Shown: piece after piece, positions 49,240-57,673 of the stretch
Position numbering within the stretch: the first letter of the stretch is position 1
Layout: each line of letters opens with the position of its first letter
Assembly (NCBI GenBank): GCA_902596375.1
Contig: CACJTU010000001.1
Coordinates: forward strand, 97,923-161,922
DNA from: an uncultured Pelagibacteraceae bacterium
GTDB taxonomy: Bacteria; Pseudomonadota; Alphaproteobacteria; Pelagibacterales; Pelagibacteraceae
Direction of reading: 5' to 3'
DNA length: 64,000 bases
Notes under the pieces: generated by a model
Told to the model about the DNA's origin: nothing
The model's database searches: none
What the model saw: only the letters and a program-made list of their open reading frames with translations
Position numbers and translations under genes: made by a program

Positions 49240-49268
49240 AATCTTTTAGTATATGAATCTTTAAACTA

Positions 49269-49277
49269 TGTTATAAG
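49269..49277 (+). promoter_or_regulatory. Extended -10 element for dapA
   Basis: TGTTATAAG, an extended -10 (TGn plus TATAAG), ends six bases before the dapA ATG at 49283. Transcription starting seven bases after the hexamer would begin at or next to the A of the start codon, predicting a leaderless or nearly leaderless dapA message. No clear -35 is seen. Confidence 0.35.
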
Positions 49278-49282
49278 TATTT

Positions 49283-50164
49283 ATGTTCAAAGGATCAAAT
49301 GTTGCTTTAATTACACCATTTAAAAATAATGGTCTAGATGAGGAAGCATATATAAAATTAATCCATTTCCACATCGATAATGGTACCAATGGACTTGTCC
49401 CGGCTGGTACAACAGGCGAGTCCCCTACGTTAAGTCATGATGAGCATCAAAGAGTAATAGATTTATGTATAAAAGAAAGTAATGGAAAAATTCCAGTCAT
49501 TGCTGGTACGGGTTCCAACTCAACTGAGGAGGCTATTTCTTTAACCACACATGCAGAAAAAGCAGGAGCTAATGGAGCTTTGATAGTTACACCTTATTAC
49601 AATAAACCAACTCAAGAAGGCTTGTATCAACATTATAAAGCAATTAATGACAAGTGTGGCATTCCAATTATAATTTATAATATTCCTGGTAGATCTGTGA
49701 TTGATATGTCAGTGGACACAATGGCTAGACTGTATGAATTAAAAAATATAGTTGGTGTTAAAGATGCAACAGGTGATTTAAATAGAGTTGATCAGACACT
49801 TGAAAAAATGGGTAAAGATTTTATTCAATTAACAGGTAATGATGATAATGCTTTTGAATTTAATAAACGTGGTGGGGTAGGTACTATTAGTGTAACAGCT
49901 AATATTGCACCTAAACTTTGTTCAGATTTTCAAAAATTCTCCAAATCAGTCATCGATAATGAAATGAATGAAGCAGAAAGATTAAATAAAATATTACAAC
50001 CAGTTCATCACTCAATGTTTGTTGAGAGCAATCCTAGTCCTGTAAAATATGCTGCAAAACTTTTAGGGCTTTGTGATGACGTTGTAAGACTACCACTTGT
50101 AAAAGTAACAAGCACAACAAAAGAAATTGTAAAAAAAGCTCTTCAGTCTGCTAAGTTAATTTAA
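49283..50164 (+). CDS. dapA: 4-hydroxy-tetrahydrodipicolinate synthase
   Basis: DapA condenses pyruvate and aspartate semialdehyde in lysine and diaminopimelate synthesis. The start [20 protein letters not shown], the [14 protein letters not shown] motif, [12 protein letters not shown] and the Schiff-base K160 in [10 protein letters not shown] are intact. The length of 293 aa is normal. It is joined to smpB by TAATG. The dapA-smpB pair is conserved in alphaproteobacteria. Confidence 0.98.
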   Translation: MFKGSNVALITPFKNNGLDEEAYIKLIHFHIDNGTNGLVPAGTTGESPTLSHDEHQRVIDLCIKESNGKIPVIAGTGSNSTEEAISLTTHAEKAGANGALIVTPYYNKPTQEGLYQHYKAINDKCGIPIIIYNIPGRSVIDMSVDTMARLYELKNIVGVKDATGDLNRVDQTLEKMGKDFIQLTGNDDNAFEFNKRGGVGTISVTANIAPKLCSDFQKFSKSVIDNEMNEAERLNKILQPVHHSMFVESNPSPVKYAAKLLGLCDDVVRLPLVKVTSTTKEIVKKALQSAKLI

Positions 50165-50634
50165 TGAACAAAAAAACCAATCCTGGTTTGAAAATCATTT
50201 GTTTAAATAGAAAAGCTAGTTTTAACTATTTTTTTGAAGATCTTTTTGAAGCTGGAATTGTTTTAAAGGGATCAGAGATTAAATCAGTAAGAGAGGGCAA
50301 GGTCAATATAGCGGAGTCTTATGCTGTTGAAAAGGGTGGTGAAATTGTTTTAATTAATTCACATATATCTCCATATAAGCAAGCCAGTTACTCTAATCAC
50401 AACCCAACAGATGATAGAAAATTGCTTCTTAATAAAAAAGAAATAAATAAATTGATAGGTAAAATGCAAAGAGATGGCTTCACATTAGTTCCAACAAAAA
50501 TGTATTTTAAAAAAGGAAAGGCTAAAATAGAACTAGCTATTGCAAAAGGGAAAAAGCAATATGATAAAAGAGCAACAAAAAAAAATAGAGATTGGAACCG
50601 TGAAAAGGCAAGATATATTAGAAAATCAAGCTAA
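50164..50634 (+). CDS. smpB: SsrA-binding protein SmpB
   Basis: SmpB binds tmRNA and brings it to stalled ribosomes. The 156 aa protein has the OB-fold motifs [19 protein letters not shown] and [19 protein letters not shown], and the basic tail [20 protein letters not shown] that mimics an mRNA-filled decoding site. The tmRNA gene is not in this window. Its 3' end overlaps the start of folK. Confidence 0.98.
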   Translation: MNKKTNPGLKIICLNRKASFNYFFEDLFEAGIVLKGSEIKSVREGKVNIAESYAVEKGGEIVLINSHISPYKQASYSNHNPTDDRKLLLNKKEINKLIGKMQRDGFTLVPTKMYFKKGKAKIELAIAKGKKQYDKRATKKNRDWNREKARYIRKSS

Positions 50635-51118
50635 AATTGTTTTTTTAGGAATAGGTTCAAATTTAGGTATAAGAAAAAGAAATATAGAAAAAGCAAAATT
50701 TTTATTAGCAGAACATAACTTAGATGTTCTCTCGGTATCCAGTTATTATGAAACCCCTTCCTGGCCTGACCCACGAAAACCTAAGTTCTTAAATATAATT
50801 TTAAAATTAAAATGTTATTACAGTCCTCAAGAACTATTAAAAATATGTAAATCTATAGAAAATCAATTAGGTAGAAAAAAAGCGAAAAAAAATGCTCCTC
50901 GTACATGTGATTTAGATATAATTGATTTTAATAATTTGGTATCAAAAAAAAACTCTAAGATTAATTTACCTCATAAAATGATGCACAAAAGAAACTTTGT
51001 ATTATTTCCATTATTTGAGATTCAAAAGAATTGGATCCATCCTTATAAACAAATCGATGTTAAAACCTTGATTTCTCGGCTTCCTGATAGAGACATTAGA
51101 TCTATTAAACAAATTTGA
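50600..51118 (+). CDS. folK: 2-amino-4-hydroxy-6-hydroxymethyldihydropteridine pyrophosphokinase
   Basis: FolK pyrophosphorylates the pterin precursor of folate. [30 protein letters not shown] and the metal-binding [13 protein letters not shown] (with TCDLDI where TIDLDI is usual) are present. The frame is open well upstream. Candidate starts are TTG 50540, ATG 50561 and GTG 50600. I use GTG 50600 because it leaves the smallest overlap (35 bases) with smpB and still precedes the conserved [10 protein letters not shown]; this choice is uncertain. Confidence 0.88.
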   Translation: MKRQDILENQAKIVFLGIGSNLGIRKRNIEKAKFLLAEHNLDVLSVSSYYETPSWPDPRKPKFLNIILKLKCYYSPQELLKICKSIENQLGRKKAKKNAPRTCDLDIIDFNNLVSKKNSKINLPHKMMHKRNFVLFPLFEIQKNWIHPYKQIDVKTLISRLPDRDIRSIKQI

Positions 51119-51123
51119 TTTAA

Positions 51124-51132
51124 TGGTATAAT
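51124..51132 (+). promoter_or_regulatory. Perfect extended -10 element for rsh
   Basis: TGGTATAAT is a perfect extended -10 (TGn plus the consensus TATAAT) in the 21 bp between folK and rsh. Its hexamer ends at 51132 and the rsh ATG is at 51140, so transcription would start at about 51139, giving a leaderless or one-base leader message. The -35 region (ATTAAA at 51104) is poor, which extended -10 promoters tolerate. Confidence 0.5.
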
Positions 51133-51139
51133 ATCAATT

Positions 51140-52885
51140 ATGCTTAATTCAAATGAACTTATAAATAAAGTTAAGGATTATAATAAATTTCTTAATCCTG
51201 AAAAATTGGATAAAGCCTATAATTTTGCTGTTAAAGCACATAAGAGTCAAAAAAGAGCTTCGGGTGATCCTTATTCTGTTCACCCAATTGAGGTTGCAAA
51301 TATTTTAACTGAATTAAAATTAGATAGCGCGACGATTACAACTGGTCTGTTGCATGACACTATAGAAGATACTTTTGCAACTTATGAAACTATCAAACAA
51401 GAATTTGGTGATGAGGTTGCTGATTTAGTGGACGGTGTAACAAAAATTTCTGCATTTGAAAATTCAGCTGGAGCTAATTCTAAAGTTGAGAATTTCAGAA
51501 AATTAATTTTAGCAACATCAAAAGACATCAGAGTTCTGTTAGTGAAAATTGCCGATCGACTGCATAATATGAGGACCATTAAAGCAATTACAAAAGAAGA
51601 CAAAAGAAAAAGGATAGCTCAAGAAACTATGGAAATTTATGCCCCATTGGCTGATAGAATGGGAATGCACAGAATAAGAGACGAACTTGAGGATTTATCT
51701 TTTGAAATTTTAAATAACGATGCAAGAAAATTAATAAAAAAAAGACTTGATGAAATAAAATTGGATAGAAAAGATTTATTTGAAGAACAATCTTTTGAGT
51801 TAAGTGAAATATTGAATGATAATGAGATTAATGCAGAGATTCATGGTAGAGAAAAAACACCTTTTTCAATTTGGAGAAAAGTCCAAAAAAAAAGAGTTTC
51901 CCTTGAACAAATAACAGACATTATTGGATTTAGGATAATTTTAAAAAACGTAGACGATTGTTACAAAACCCTCGGGATTTTTCATAAAAAATGGAATTGT
52001 ATACCGGGAAAATTTAAAGATTATATTTCATCTCCAAAAATCAATGGTTATAAATCTATTCATACTTCTGTAATTGGCTCAAATAAAAAACCAATAGAAA
52101 TTCAAATTAGAACACATGAAATGCACGAATTTGCAGAAAGAGGCGTCGCATCACATTGGCAGTATAAATCTTCTGAAAAATTTAATTCTTTAAGTTGGAA
52201 GGAGTATGATTGGTTAAAAGATCTTGTTGAGATTATAGAAAAAAATGAAAATCCTGAAGACTCATATGAGTATACAAAACTACAAATGTTTCAAGAAAAC
52301 GTATTTTGTTTCACACCAAAAGGTTCGGTAATTAAATTACCTAAAGACGCAACAGCCATAGATTTTGCATATGCTGTTCATACTAAAATTGGTAATTCAG
52401 CAATTGGTTGTGAAATTAATGGAAACAAAAGCGAATTACAAACTATTTTAAGAAATGGTGATCGAGTAAATATTATAACATCTAAAAATAATTCACCGTC
52501 ACTTCACTGGATACCAACAACCAAAACAGGTAAAGCTAGAGCAGCAATAAGAAGATATTGGCATGATAAAGGAGAGCAAAAAGAGGAAAAAATAAAAAAA
52601 TATAATACCACTCTATGGATGTCATTACCTGATAAGCCAGGTCAATTAGGAGATATAAGCTCACTCATTGGAAGCCATAAATTAAATATATCGAGCTTAG
52701 AAATGGCTGGTAGAAATCCCAATTATATTAATTTTAAATTTAAATTAATTATCAGAAACCTTAAGAATTTTACTAATTTTATTGCAGAGCTAAAACAAAA
52801 GAGTATAAAATTTAAGATAATTAGACACGAAGAAAAAAGAAATGCTTTCACTCAAAAAATCCTTAAATATTTTAAAAAAAACTAA
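51140..52885 (+). CDS. rsh: Bifunctional (p)ppGpp synthase/hydrolase (compact RelA/SpoT homologue)
   Basis: This single Rsh would make and degrade the starvation alarmone (p)ppGpp. The N-terminal HD hydrolase domain has H72-D73 in LLHDTIEDT and DRLHNMRTI. The synthetase domain has REKTPFSIWRKVQ and INGYKSIHTSV. The TGS domain begins near CFTPKGSVIKLP (C390) and the ACT domain near residue 490. Only about 40 residues lie between TGS and ACT, where typical long Rsh proteins have a helical and zinc-finger region, so at 581 aa it is shortened. rpoZ, usually upstream, is absent. Confidence 0.95.
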   Translation: MLNSNELINKVKDYNKFLNPEKLDKAYNFAVKAHKSQKRASGDPYSVHPIEVANILTELKLDSATITTGLLHDTIEDTFATYETIKQEFGDEVADLVDGVTKISAFENSAGANSKVENFRKLILATSKDIRVLLVKIADRLHNMRTIKAITKEDKRKRIAQETMEIYAPLADRMGMHRIRDELEDLSFEILNNDARKLIKKRLDEIKLDRKDLFEEQSFELSEILNDNEINAEIHGREKTPFSIWRKVQKKRVSLEQITDIIGFRIILKNVDDCYKTLGIFHKKWNCIPGKFKDYISSPKINGYKSIHTSVIGSNKKPIEIQIRTHEMHEFAERGVASHWQYKSSEKFNSLSWKEYDWLKDLVEIIEKNENPEDSYEYTKLQMFQENVFCFTPKGSVIKLPKDATAIDFAYAVHTKIGNSAIGCEINGNKSELQTILRNGDRVNIITSKNNSPSLHWIPTTKTGKARAAIRRYWHDKGEQKEEKIKKYNTTLWMSLPDKPGQLGDISSLIGSHKLNISSLEMAGRNPNYINFKFKLIIRNLKNFTNFIAELKQKSIKFKIIRHEEKRNAFTQKILKYFKKN

Positions 52886-53429
52886 TGCATTATTAGAAGG
52901 TCACTTTGTTCTATCCTCAGGTCTACATTCTTCAAGATATATTCAATGTGCAAAACTTTTAAGTTACCCTAATTTAGCTGATAAAATTTGTAAATCTTTG
53001 GCAAATAAAATTAAAAAAAAATTTAAAAAAATTGATTTAATATTAGCTCCTGCAATGGGAGGAGTAATTATTGGATATGAAATAGGAAAATTGCTTAAAA
53101 AAGAGACAATTTTTTGTGAAAGGGTAAATGGTAAATTTACTCTCAGAAGAGGTTTCAATATTAAAAAGGGTGCAAGAGTATTAATTTTAGAAGATGTAAT
53201 CACAACAGGAAAATCAAGTTTAGAGTGTGTTAAATTGATTAAAAAATCAAAAGCAAAATTAATTGGATTTGCATCTATTATAGACCGATCAACTAAACAA
53301 TCTCTAAAAATAAAAACTAAAATAACTTCTCATTTAAAAATCGATGTTCCAACTTACAAAGCAAATAAATTACCTCCAGAACTTAAATCTATACCAATAA
53401 CAACCCCAGGAAGCAGATTTATTAAGTGA
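52842..53429 (+). CDS. pyrE: Orotate phosphoribosyltransferase
   Basis: PyrE attaches phosphoribose from PRPP to orotate. Motifs are GHFVLSSGLHSSRYIQCAKL near the start, APAMGGVIIGYEIG, and the PRPP-binding VLILEDVITTGKSS. The length of 195 aa is normal. Its start lies 44 bases inside the end of rsh, an unusually long overlap, but the N-terminal homology begins soon after it. It overlaps pdxJ by four bases. Confidence 0.96.
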   Translation: MLSLKKSLNILKKTNALLEGHFVLSSGLHSSRYIQCAKLLSYPNLADKICKSLANKIKKKFKKIDLILAPAMGGVIIGYEIGKLLKKETIFCERVNGKFTLRRGFNIKKGARVLILEDVITTGKSSLECVKLIKKSKAKLIGFASIIDRSTKQSLKIKTKITSHLKIDVPTYKANKLPPELKSIPITTPGSRFIK

Positions 53430-54148
53430 AAAGGTTAGGTGTAAATATAGATCATATCGCAACTTTACGAAACGCTCGTGGAGAGAAGCATCCAGATCCA
53501 CTATACGCAGCTAAGAAAGTTATTAGTTATGGAGCCGATTCTGTAACAATTCATTTAAGAGAAGATAGAAGACATATAAATGATATTGATGCAAAAAAAA
53601 TCTGTGGTTTAAGAAATTTACCTGTAAACCTTGAAATTTCTATGAACAAAGAAATTGTTAGTAAAGCACTTAAGATAAGACCAAATTTTATCTGTTTAGT
53701 TCCAGAAAATAGAAAAGAAATTACTACCGAGGGAGGTTTAAATATAAAAAATAATCTTAATAAGTTAGAGAAAATAATTAAAAAATTTAAAAAAGCAAAG
53801 ATAAGAACAAGTTTATTCATTAACCCTTCTCCAAATGATATTAGACTTGCTAAAAAATTGAATGCTGATTGTATAGAAATACATACTGGGAAACTAGCAA
53901 ACTTAGTTAAATCAAAAAAAAATTATTCTAGTGAATTAAACAGAATAAAAAAAAGTGCAAAATTAGCATCAAGTTTAAATATAGAAGTTCATGCTGGTCA
54001 TGGTTTAGACTATAAAACTACCAATATGCTAACAAAAATAATAGATATTGAGGAGTATAATATTGGACATTTTATAATTGGAGAGTCAATATTTTATGGA
54101 CTTTCAAAAGTAATTAAAAACTTTAAAAAAATTATAAAAAATAAATGA
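53426..54148 (+). CDS. pdxJ: Pyridoxine 5'-phosphate synthase
   Basis: PdxJ condenses deoxyxylulose-phosphate and aminoacetone-phosphate, the last ring-forming step of de novo vitamin B6 synthesis. The start LGVNIDHIATLRNARGEKHP, VTIHLREDRRHI, LEISM and VHAGHGLDYKTT are family motifs with the expected catalytic residues. The start is GTG, overlapping the pyrE stop (GTGA). The length is 240 aa. It overlaps acpS by four bases. Confidence 0.97.
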   Translation: MKRLGVNIDHIATLRNARGEKHPDPLYAAKKVISYGADSVTIHLREDRRHINDIDAKKICGLRNLPVNLEISMNKEIVSKALKIRPNFICLVPENRKEITTEGGLNIKNNLNKLEKIIKKFKKAKIRTSLFINPSPNDIRLAKKLNADCIEIHTGKLANLVKSKKNYSSELNRIKKSAKLASSLNIEVHAGHGLDYKTTNMLTKIIDIEEYNIGHFIIGESIFYGLSKVIKNFKKIIKNK

Positions 54149-54531
54149 AAATTCTAGGTATTGGAGTTGATATTGTTGAAAATAAACGAATTCAAAAATC
54201 GATTAAAAATCCTTTATTTAAAAAAAGAATTTACTCATCTAACGAATTGAAACAATCCAATGCTGTAAAAAATAAAGTAGCTTATTTTTCGAAGAGATTT
54301 GCTGCAAAAGAAGCATTTTCCAAAGCTCTTGGTACAGGTTTTCGTATAAATTTAAATTTTAAAGATATAGAAGTTGTTAATAACAAAATGGGAAAGCCTT
54401 ATTATGTTAAAAATAAAAAAATTACAAAAATCATTCAAAAGAACTTTAAAATCAAAAATTTTAAATGTTTTTTATCAATTTCGGATGAAAAAAATTATTC
54501 AACAGCATTTGCAATTATTCAAACATCATGA
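54145..54531 (+). CDS. acpS: Holo-[acyl-carrier-protein] synthase
   Basis: AcpS transfers 4'-phosphopantetheine from coenzyme A to acyl carrier protein. The metal-binding aspartate is in GIGVDIVENKRIQ and the glutamate in KRFAAKEAFSKALGTG. The length of 128 aa is usual. ATGA overlaps with pdxJ and lepB show tight coupling in the pyrE-pdxJ-acpS-lepB-rnc-recO run. Confidence 0.96.
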   Translation: MKILGIGVDIVENKRIQKSIKNPLFKKRIYSSNELKQSNAVKNKVAYFSKRFAAKEAFSKALGTGFRINLNFKDIEVVNNKMGKPYYVKNKKITKIIQKNFKIKNFKCFLSISDEKNYSTAFAIIQTS

Positions 54532-55265
54532 AATTAGATAAAAATTTTTTTTCAGAAAATATAAAAACTTTAATTTATGCATTAATAATTGCAGTTATAA
54601 TTAGATCGCTTTTAGTACAACCATTTTATATTCCATCATCATCCATGGAACCAACTTTATTAGTAGGCGATAGATTGTTTGTAACAAAATATACTTATGG
54701 ATATAGCAAGCACTCATTTCCTTTTAGCCCCCCAATATTAAATAAAAGAATTATGTTTAGCAGCCCAGAAAGAGGTGATGTAATAGTATTTAAAACACCA
54801 GCAAATAATCGAACAGACTATATTAAAAGACTAATCGGTCTACCTGGTGATAAAATTCAATTTATAGATTCTAATTTATATTTAAATAATTCTGAAATTC
54901 TTAAATCTAAAATTAATAACAAAACTACTATTTTCTGTGGCGATAAAAGTATCGATGTTTATAGATTTGAAGAAAAACTTTCAAATGGTAAAAAATTTCA
55001 TACTGTTTATTTAAAAGATTATACCTATCAAAATTCTGATGTGTTTACTGTGCCAAAAGATCATTATTTTTTTTTAGGGGATAACAGAGACTGTTCTAAA
55101 GATAGCAGGTACTTAACAAGTGTTGGATATGTACATAAAGATAATTTAGTAGGTAAAGCTCAATTTATATTTTTCTCTTCAGATAAAAGAATAGGAAGTT
55201 TTATTGAATTTTGGAAATGGCATAAGTCAATAAGATTTAATAGAACCTTTATTAAAATTAATTAA
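54528..55265 (+). CDS. lepB: Signal peptidase I
   Basis: LepB removes signal peptides from exported proteins. One membrane segment (IKTLIYALIIAVIIRSLLV) is followed by the catalytic serine S39 in PSSSMEPTLL and the general base K100 in YIKRLIGLPGDK. FFLGDNRDCSKDSR marks the C-terminal box. The length of 245 aa is typical. It overlaps rnc by one base (TAATG). Confidence 0.97.
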   Translation: MKLDKNFFSENIKTLIYALIIAVIIRSLLVQPFYIPSSSMEPTLLVGDRLFVTKYTYGYSKHSFPFSPPILNKRIMFSSPERGDVIVFKTPANNRTDYIKRLIGLPGDKIQFIDSNLYLNNSEILKSKINNKTTIFCGDKSIDVYRFEEKLSNGKKFHTVYLKDYTYQNSDVFTVPKDHYFFLGDNRDCSKDSRYLTSVGYVHKDNLVGKAQFIFFSSDKRIGSFIEFWKWHKSIRFNRTFIKIN

Positions 55266-55933
55266 TGAAAATTAACTATCAAAGTTTAGAAAAAAAAATT
55301 GATTTAAAATTTAAAAATAAAGATCTACTTGTTCAAGCCCTTACACATAAAAGCTTTAATCCAAATGAAAATAATGAAAAGATAGAGTTTCTGGGTGATA
55401 GAGTTCTTGGTTTAGTCATAGCAAAAAAACTTTTAGAAATTTATCCAGGAGAAAAAGAAGGTATTCTTGACAAAAAATTTGCATCGCTAGTTAATAAAAA
55501 AACCTGTCTGGATATAGCAAAAAAAATCAATTTAGCTAGTTATGTTAAAACATTTAACCCTAACAATAAAAAAATAAAAATTGAGGACAAAATTATATCT
55601 GATAGCTGTGAAGCATTAATTGGTGCTATTTATCTTGATAAAGGTTTTACAATAGTTGAAAAAACAATTTTAAATTTGTGGCAAGATCATATTAAAAAAA
55701 GTGTAGTTACTGAAATAGATGCAAAAACAAAGTTACAGGAATTAACTTTAAAAAACTTTAAAAAATTACCTACTTATAAATTAATTTCAAATACAGGTCC
55801 AAGACACAAACCCATATTTAAAGTTGGAGTAAAATTACCCAATACAAAATATTTTATAGCTAATGGAAAATCAAAGAAAGAAGCTGAACAAAATGCTGCT
55901 ATAGAATGTTTAAAAAATACAAATAAAAAATGA
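55265..55933 (+). CDS. rnc: Ribonuclease III
   Basis: RNase III cuts double-stranded RNA, including rRNA precursors. The signature EKIEFLGDRVLG (about 39-50) and DSCEALIGAIYLDKG carry the acidic metal ligands. A C-terminal double-strand RNA-binding domain ends in GKSKKEAEQNAAIECL. Length 222 aa. It overlaps recO by four bases; era, normally between rnc and recO, is missing. Confidence 0.98.
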   Translation: MKINYQSLEKKIDLKFKNKDLLVQALTHKSFNPNENNEKIEFLGDRVLGLVIAKKLLEIYPGEKEGILDKKFASLVNKKTCLDIAKKINLASYVKTFNPNNKKIKIEDKIISDSCEALIGAIYLDKGFTIVEKTILNLWQDHIKKSVVTEIDAKTKLQELTLKNFKKLPTYKLISNTGPRHKPIFKVGVKLPNTKYFIANGKSKKEAEQNAAIECLKNTNKK

Positions 55934-56610
55934 ATTGGTCAGACGAAGGATTTTTAATAAGTAAAAATAGATATAATGAAAATTCATTAATTGCTGAATT
56001 ATTTACAAAGGATAAAGGAAAGATATCTGGAATTATATTTGGCGGTACTTCAAAAAAAATTAAAAATTATCTTCAGCTTGGTAATAAACTCCATGTTAAT
56101 TACAATTCTAAAAATGAAAACAGAATAGGTTATTTTAAAATTGAAATTTTAAATGCCTATACTCCATTATATTTTGATCATAAGCAAAAGTTATCCTGTA
56201 TTACATCTGCTATGAATTTGATTAAAATATTAACAGCAGAGTCTCAATCTAACGATAAAGTTTATTTTATAATTCAAAATTTATTTTTAATTTTAAAAGA
56301 AAAAGATTGGATAAAAAAATATATATTTTGGGAATTGGAGTTACTTAAAATATTAGGATATGACTTGGCGCTTGAAAATTTAGTTGAAAAAGATTTAGAA
56401 GGTAACAAAACTGTATATTACGCAAGTTCTTTAAATGAAAAAAAATATGTACCTAATTTTTTGATCGAAAAAGATATAGAAGTTAATGATCTCGGTACTT
56501 TATTGAATGGTTTGAAATTAGTAGGCGATTATTTGGATAAAACTATATTAAGACCAAATAATTTAAATTATCCAATTAGCAGGTTGTTATTCTTAAATAC
56601 GTTAAAATAA
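55930..56610 (+). CDS. recO: DNA repair protein RecO
   Basis: RecO anneals single strands and helps load RecA with RecR. The N-terminal OB fold begins WSDEGFLISKNRYNENSLIAEL and includes KGKISGIIFGG; the C-terminal part is helical with LELLKILGYDLAL. The 226 aa protein has one cysteine only, so the four-cysteine zinc site of some RecO proteins is absent. It is divergent in sequence, as RecO usually is. It ends directly against the hemB stop codon. Confidence 0.88.
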   Translation: MNWSDEGFLISKNRYNENSLIAELFTKDKGKISGIIFGGTSKKIKNYLQLGNKLHVNYNSKNENRIGYFKIEILNAYTPLYFDHKQKLSCITSAMNLIKILTAESQSNDKVYFIIQNLFLILKEKDWIKKYIFWELELLKILGYDLALENLVEKDLEGNKTVYYASSLNEKKYVPNFLIEKDIEVNDLGTLLNGLKLVGDYLDKTILRPNNLNYPISRLLFLNTLK

Positions 56611-56618
56611 TTATTTTA
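56603..56618. repeat. 16 bp palindrome centred on the abutting recO and hemB stop codons
   Basis: TAAAATAATTATTTTA is a perfect palindrome whose centre is the boundary between the recO stop (56608-56610) and the hemB stop (56611-56613). Both genes end in Lys-stop, which partly explains it. It has no loop bases, so it would be a weak RNA hairpin. A two-way termination role is possible but unproven. Confidence 0.35.
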
Positions 56619-57600
56619 TTATTTTATCAATTCTATCAGCGTAATAACTTACTATAGCATTGGCACCAGCTCTCTTAAAAGCAACTAAGCTTTCATATAC
56701 AGCATCTTGATTAATTAATTTTTTTGTTATAGCTGTTTCAATTAAGCTGTATTCTCCTGATACTTGATAGGCAAATACAGGCAATTTAAATTTTTCTTTT
56801 ATTGATTTTATTATGTCTAAGTAGGGCATACCTGGTTTAACCATTACCATATCAGCACCTTCTTTAACATCTAATGCAATTTCTCTTAAGGCTTCATCAG
56901 AATTTCTATAATCCATCTGATAAGTTTTTTTGTCTCCTTTTAATGAACCTTTAGATCCGACTGCATCTCTAAAAGGTCCATAAAAGCTTGAAGCATATTT
57001 TGCAGCGTACGATAATATTTGAACGTTTTGAAATTTATTTTTATCTAAAGCTTTTCTTATTTTTCCTATTCTACCATCCATCATGTCTGAAGGAGCCAGT
57101 ACATCACAACCCATCTCAGCTTGTAGTAATGACTGATTCATTAAAACCTCAATTGTTTCGTCATTTAATATAGTGTTAGATTTGATCAAACCATCATGAC
57201 CATGTGATGTATAAGGATCTAAAGCAACATCACACATTATACCAATTTGGTTTTTGTATCTTTTTTTGACTTCTTGTATCGCTTTACAGACTAAATTTTT
57301 TTCATTCAGTGACTCTGTTCCCAATTCATTTTTTTTTGAGTTTTGTGTCTTTGGGAAAAGAGCTATCATTGGTATTCCTAATTTTATTGCTTTATCCACA
57401 ATTTGGCTCAAACGATTGATTGTATACCTATAAACTCCTGGCATTGATGAAATCTCTTGCCGTTTATTTGAACCTTCAATTAAAAAAATAGGGAGTATAA
57501 AGTCATTTGGACTTAAGGTATTTTCTTGAATCAGTCTTCTTGACCAAGATTCTCTTCTACTTCTTCTGAGTCTAAGACTAGGATATTTACCAATAATCAT
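56611..57600 (-). CDS. hemB: Delta-aminolevulinic acid dehydratase (porphobilinogen synthase)
   Basis: HemB joins two aminolevulinate molecules in haem synthesis. The metal-site region MCDVALDPYTSHGHDGLI has aspartates (including D128 and D136) where zinc enzymes have cysteines, so this is the magnesium-type enzyme common in alphaproteobacteria. The catalytic lysines lie in KGDKKTYQMD and MVKPGMPYLDII. The length of 329 aa is normal. It converges on recO with no spacer and diverges from the oxygenase gene. Confidence 0.97.
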   Translation of the reverse strand: MIIGKYPSLRLRRSRRESWSRRLIQENTLSPNDFILPIFLIEGSNKRQEISSMPGVYRYTINRLSQIVDKAIKLGIPMIALFPKTQNSKKNELGTESLNEKNLVCKAIQEVKKRYKNQIGIMCDVALDPYTSHGHDGLIKSNTILNDETIEVLMNQSLLQAEMGCDVLAPSDMMDGRIGKIRKALDKNKFQNVQILSYAAKYASSFYGPFRDAVGSKGSLKGDKKTYQMDYRNSDEALREIALDVKEGADMVMVKPGMPYLDIIKSIKEKFKLPVFAYQVSGEYSLIETAITKKLINQDAVYESLVAFKRAGANAIVSYYADRIDKIIK

Positions 57601-57619
57601 GTTTTAATTTACTTTTAAA

Positions 57620-57648
57620 TTGCGACAAATGTAATATACACATATACA
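57620..57648 (+). promoter_or_regulatory. Putative sigma70-type promoter for the oxygenase-like gene
   Basis: TTGCGA at 57620-57625 and TATACA at 57643-57648 are exactly 17 bp apart in the 73 bp gap between hemB and the gene at 57674. Transcription would start near 57655, leaving a 19-base leader that holds AGGG as a possible ribosome binding site. Confidence 0.45.
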
Positions 57649-57673
57649 AAAAAAAGGGTAGAAAGCATTCTCG

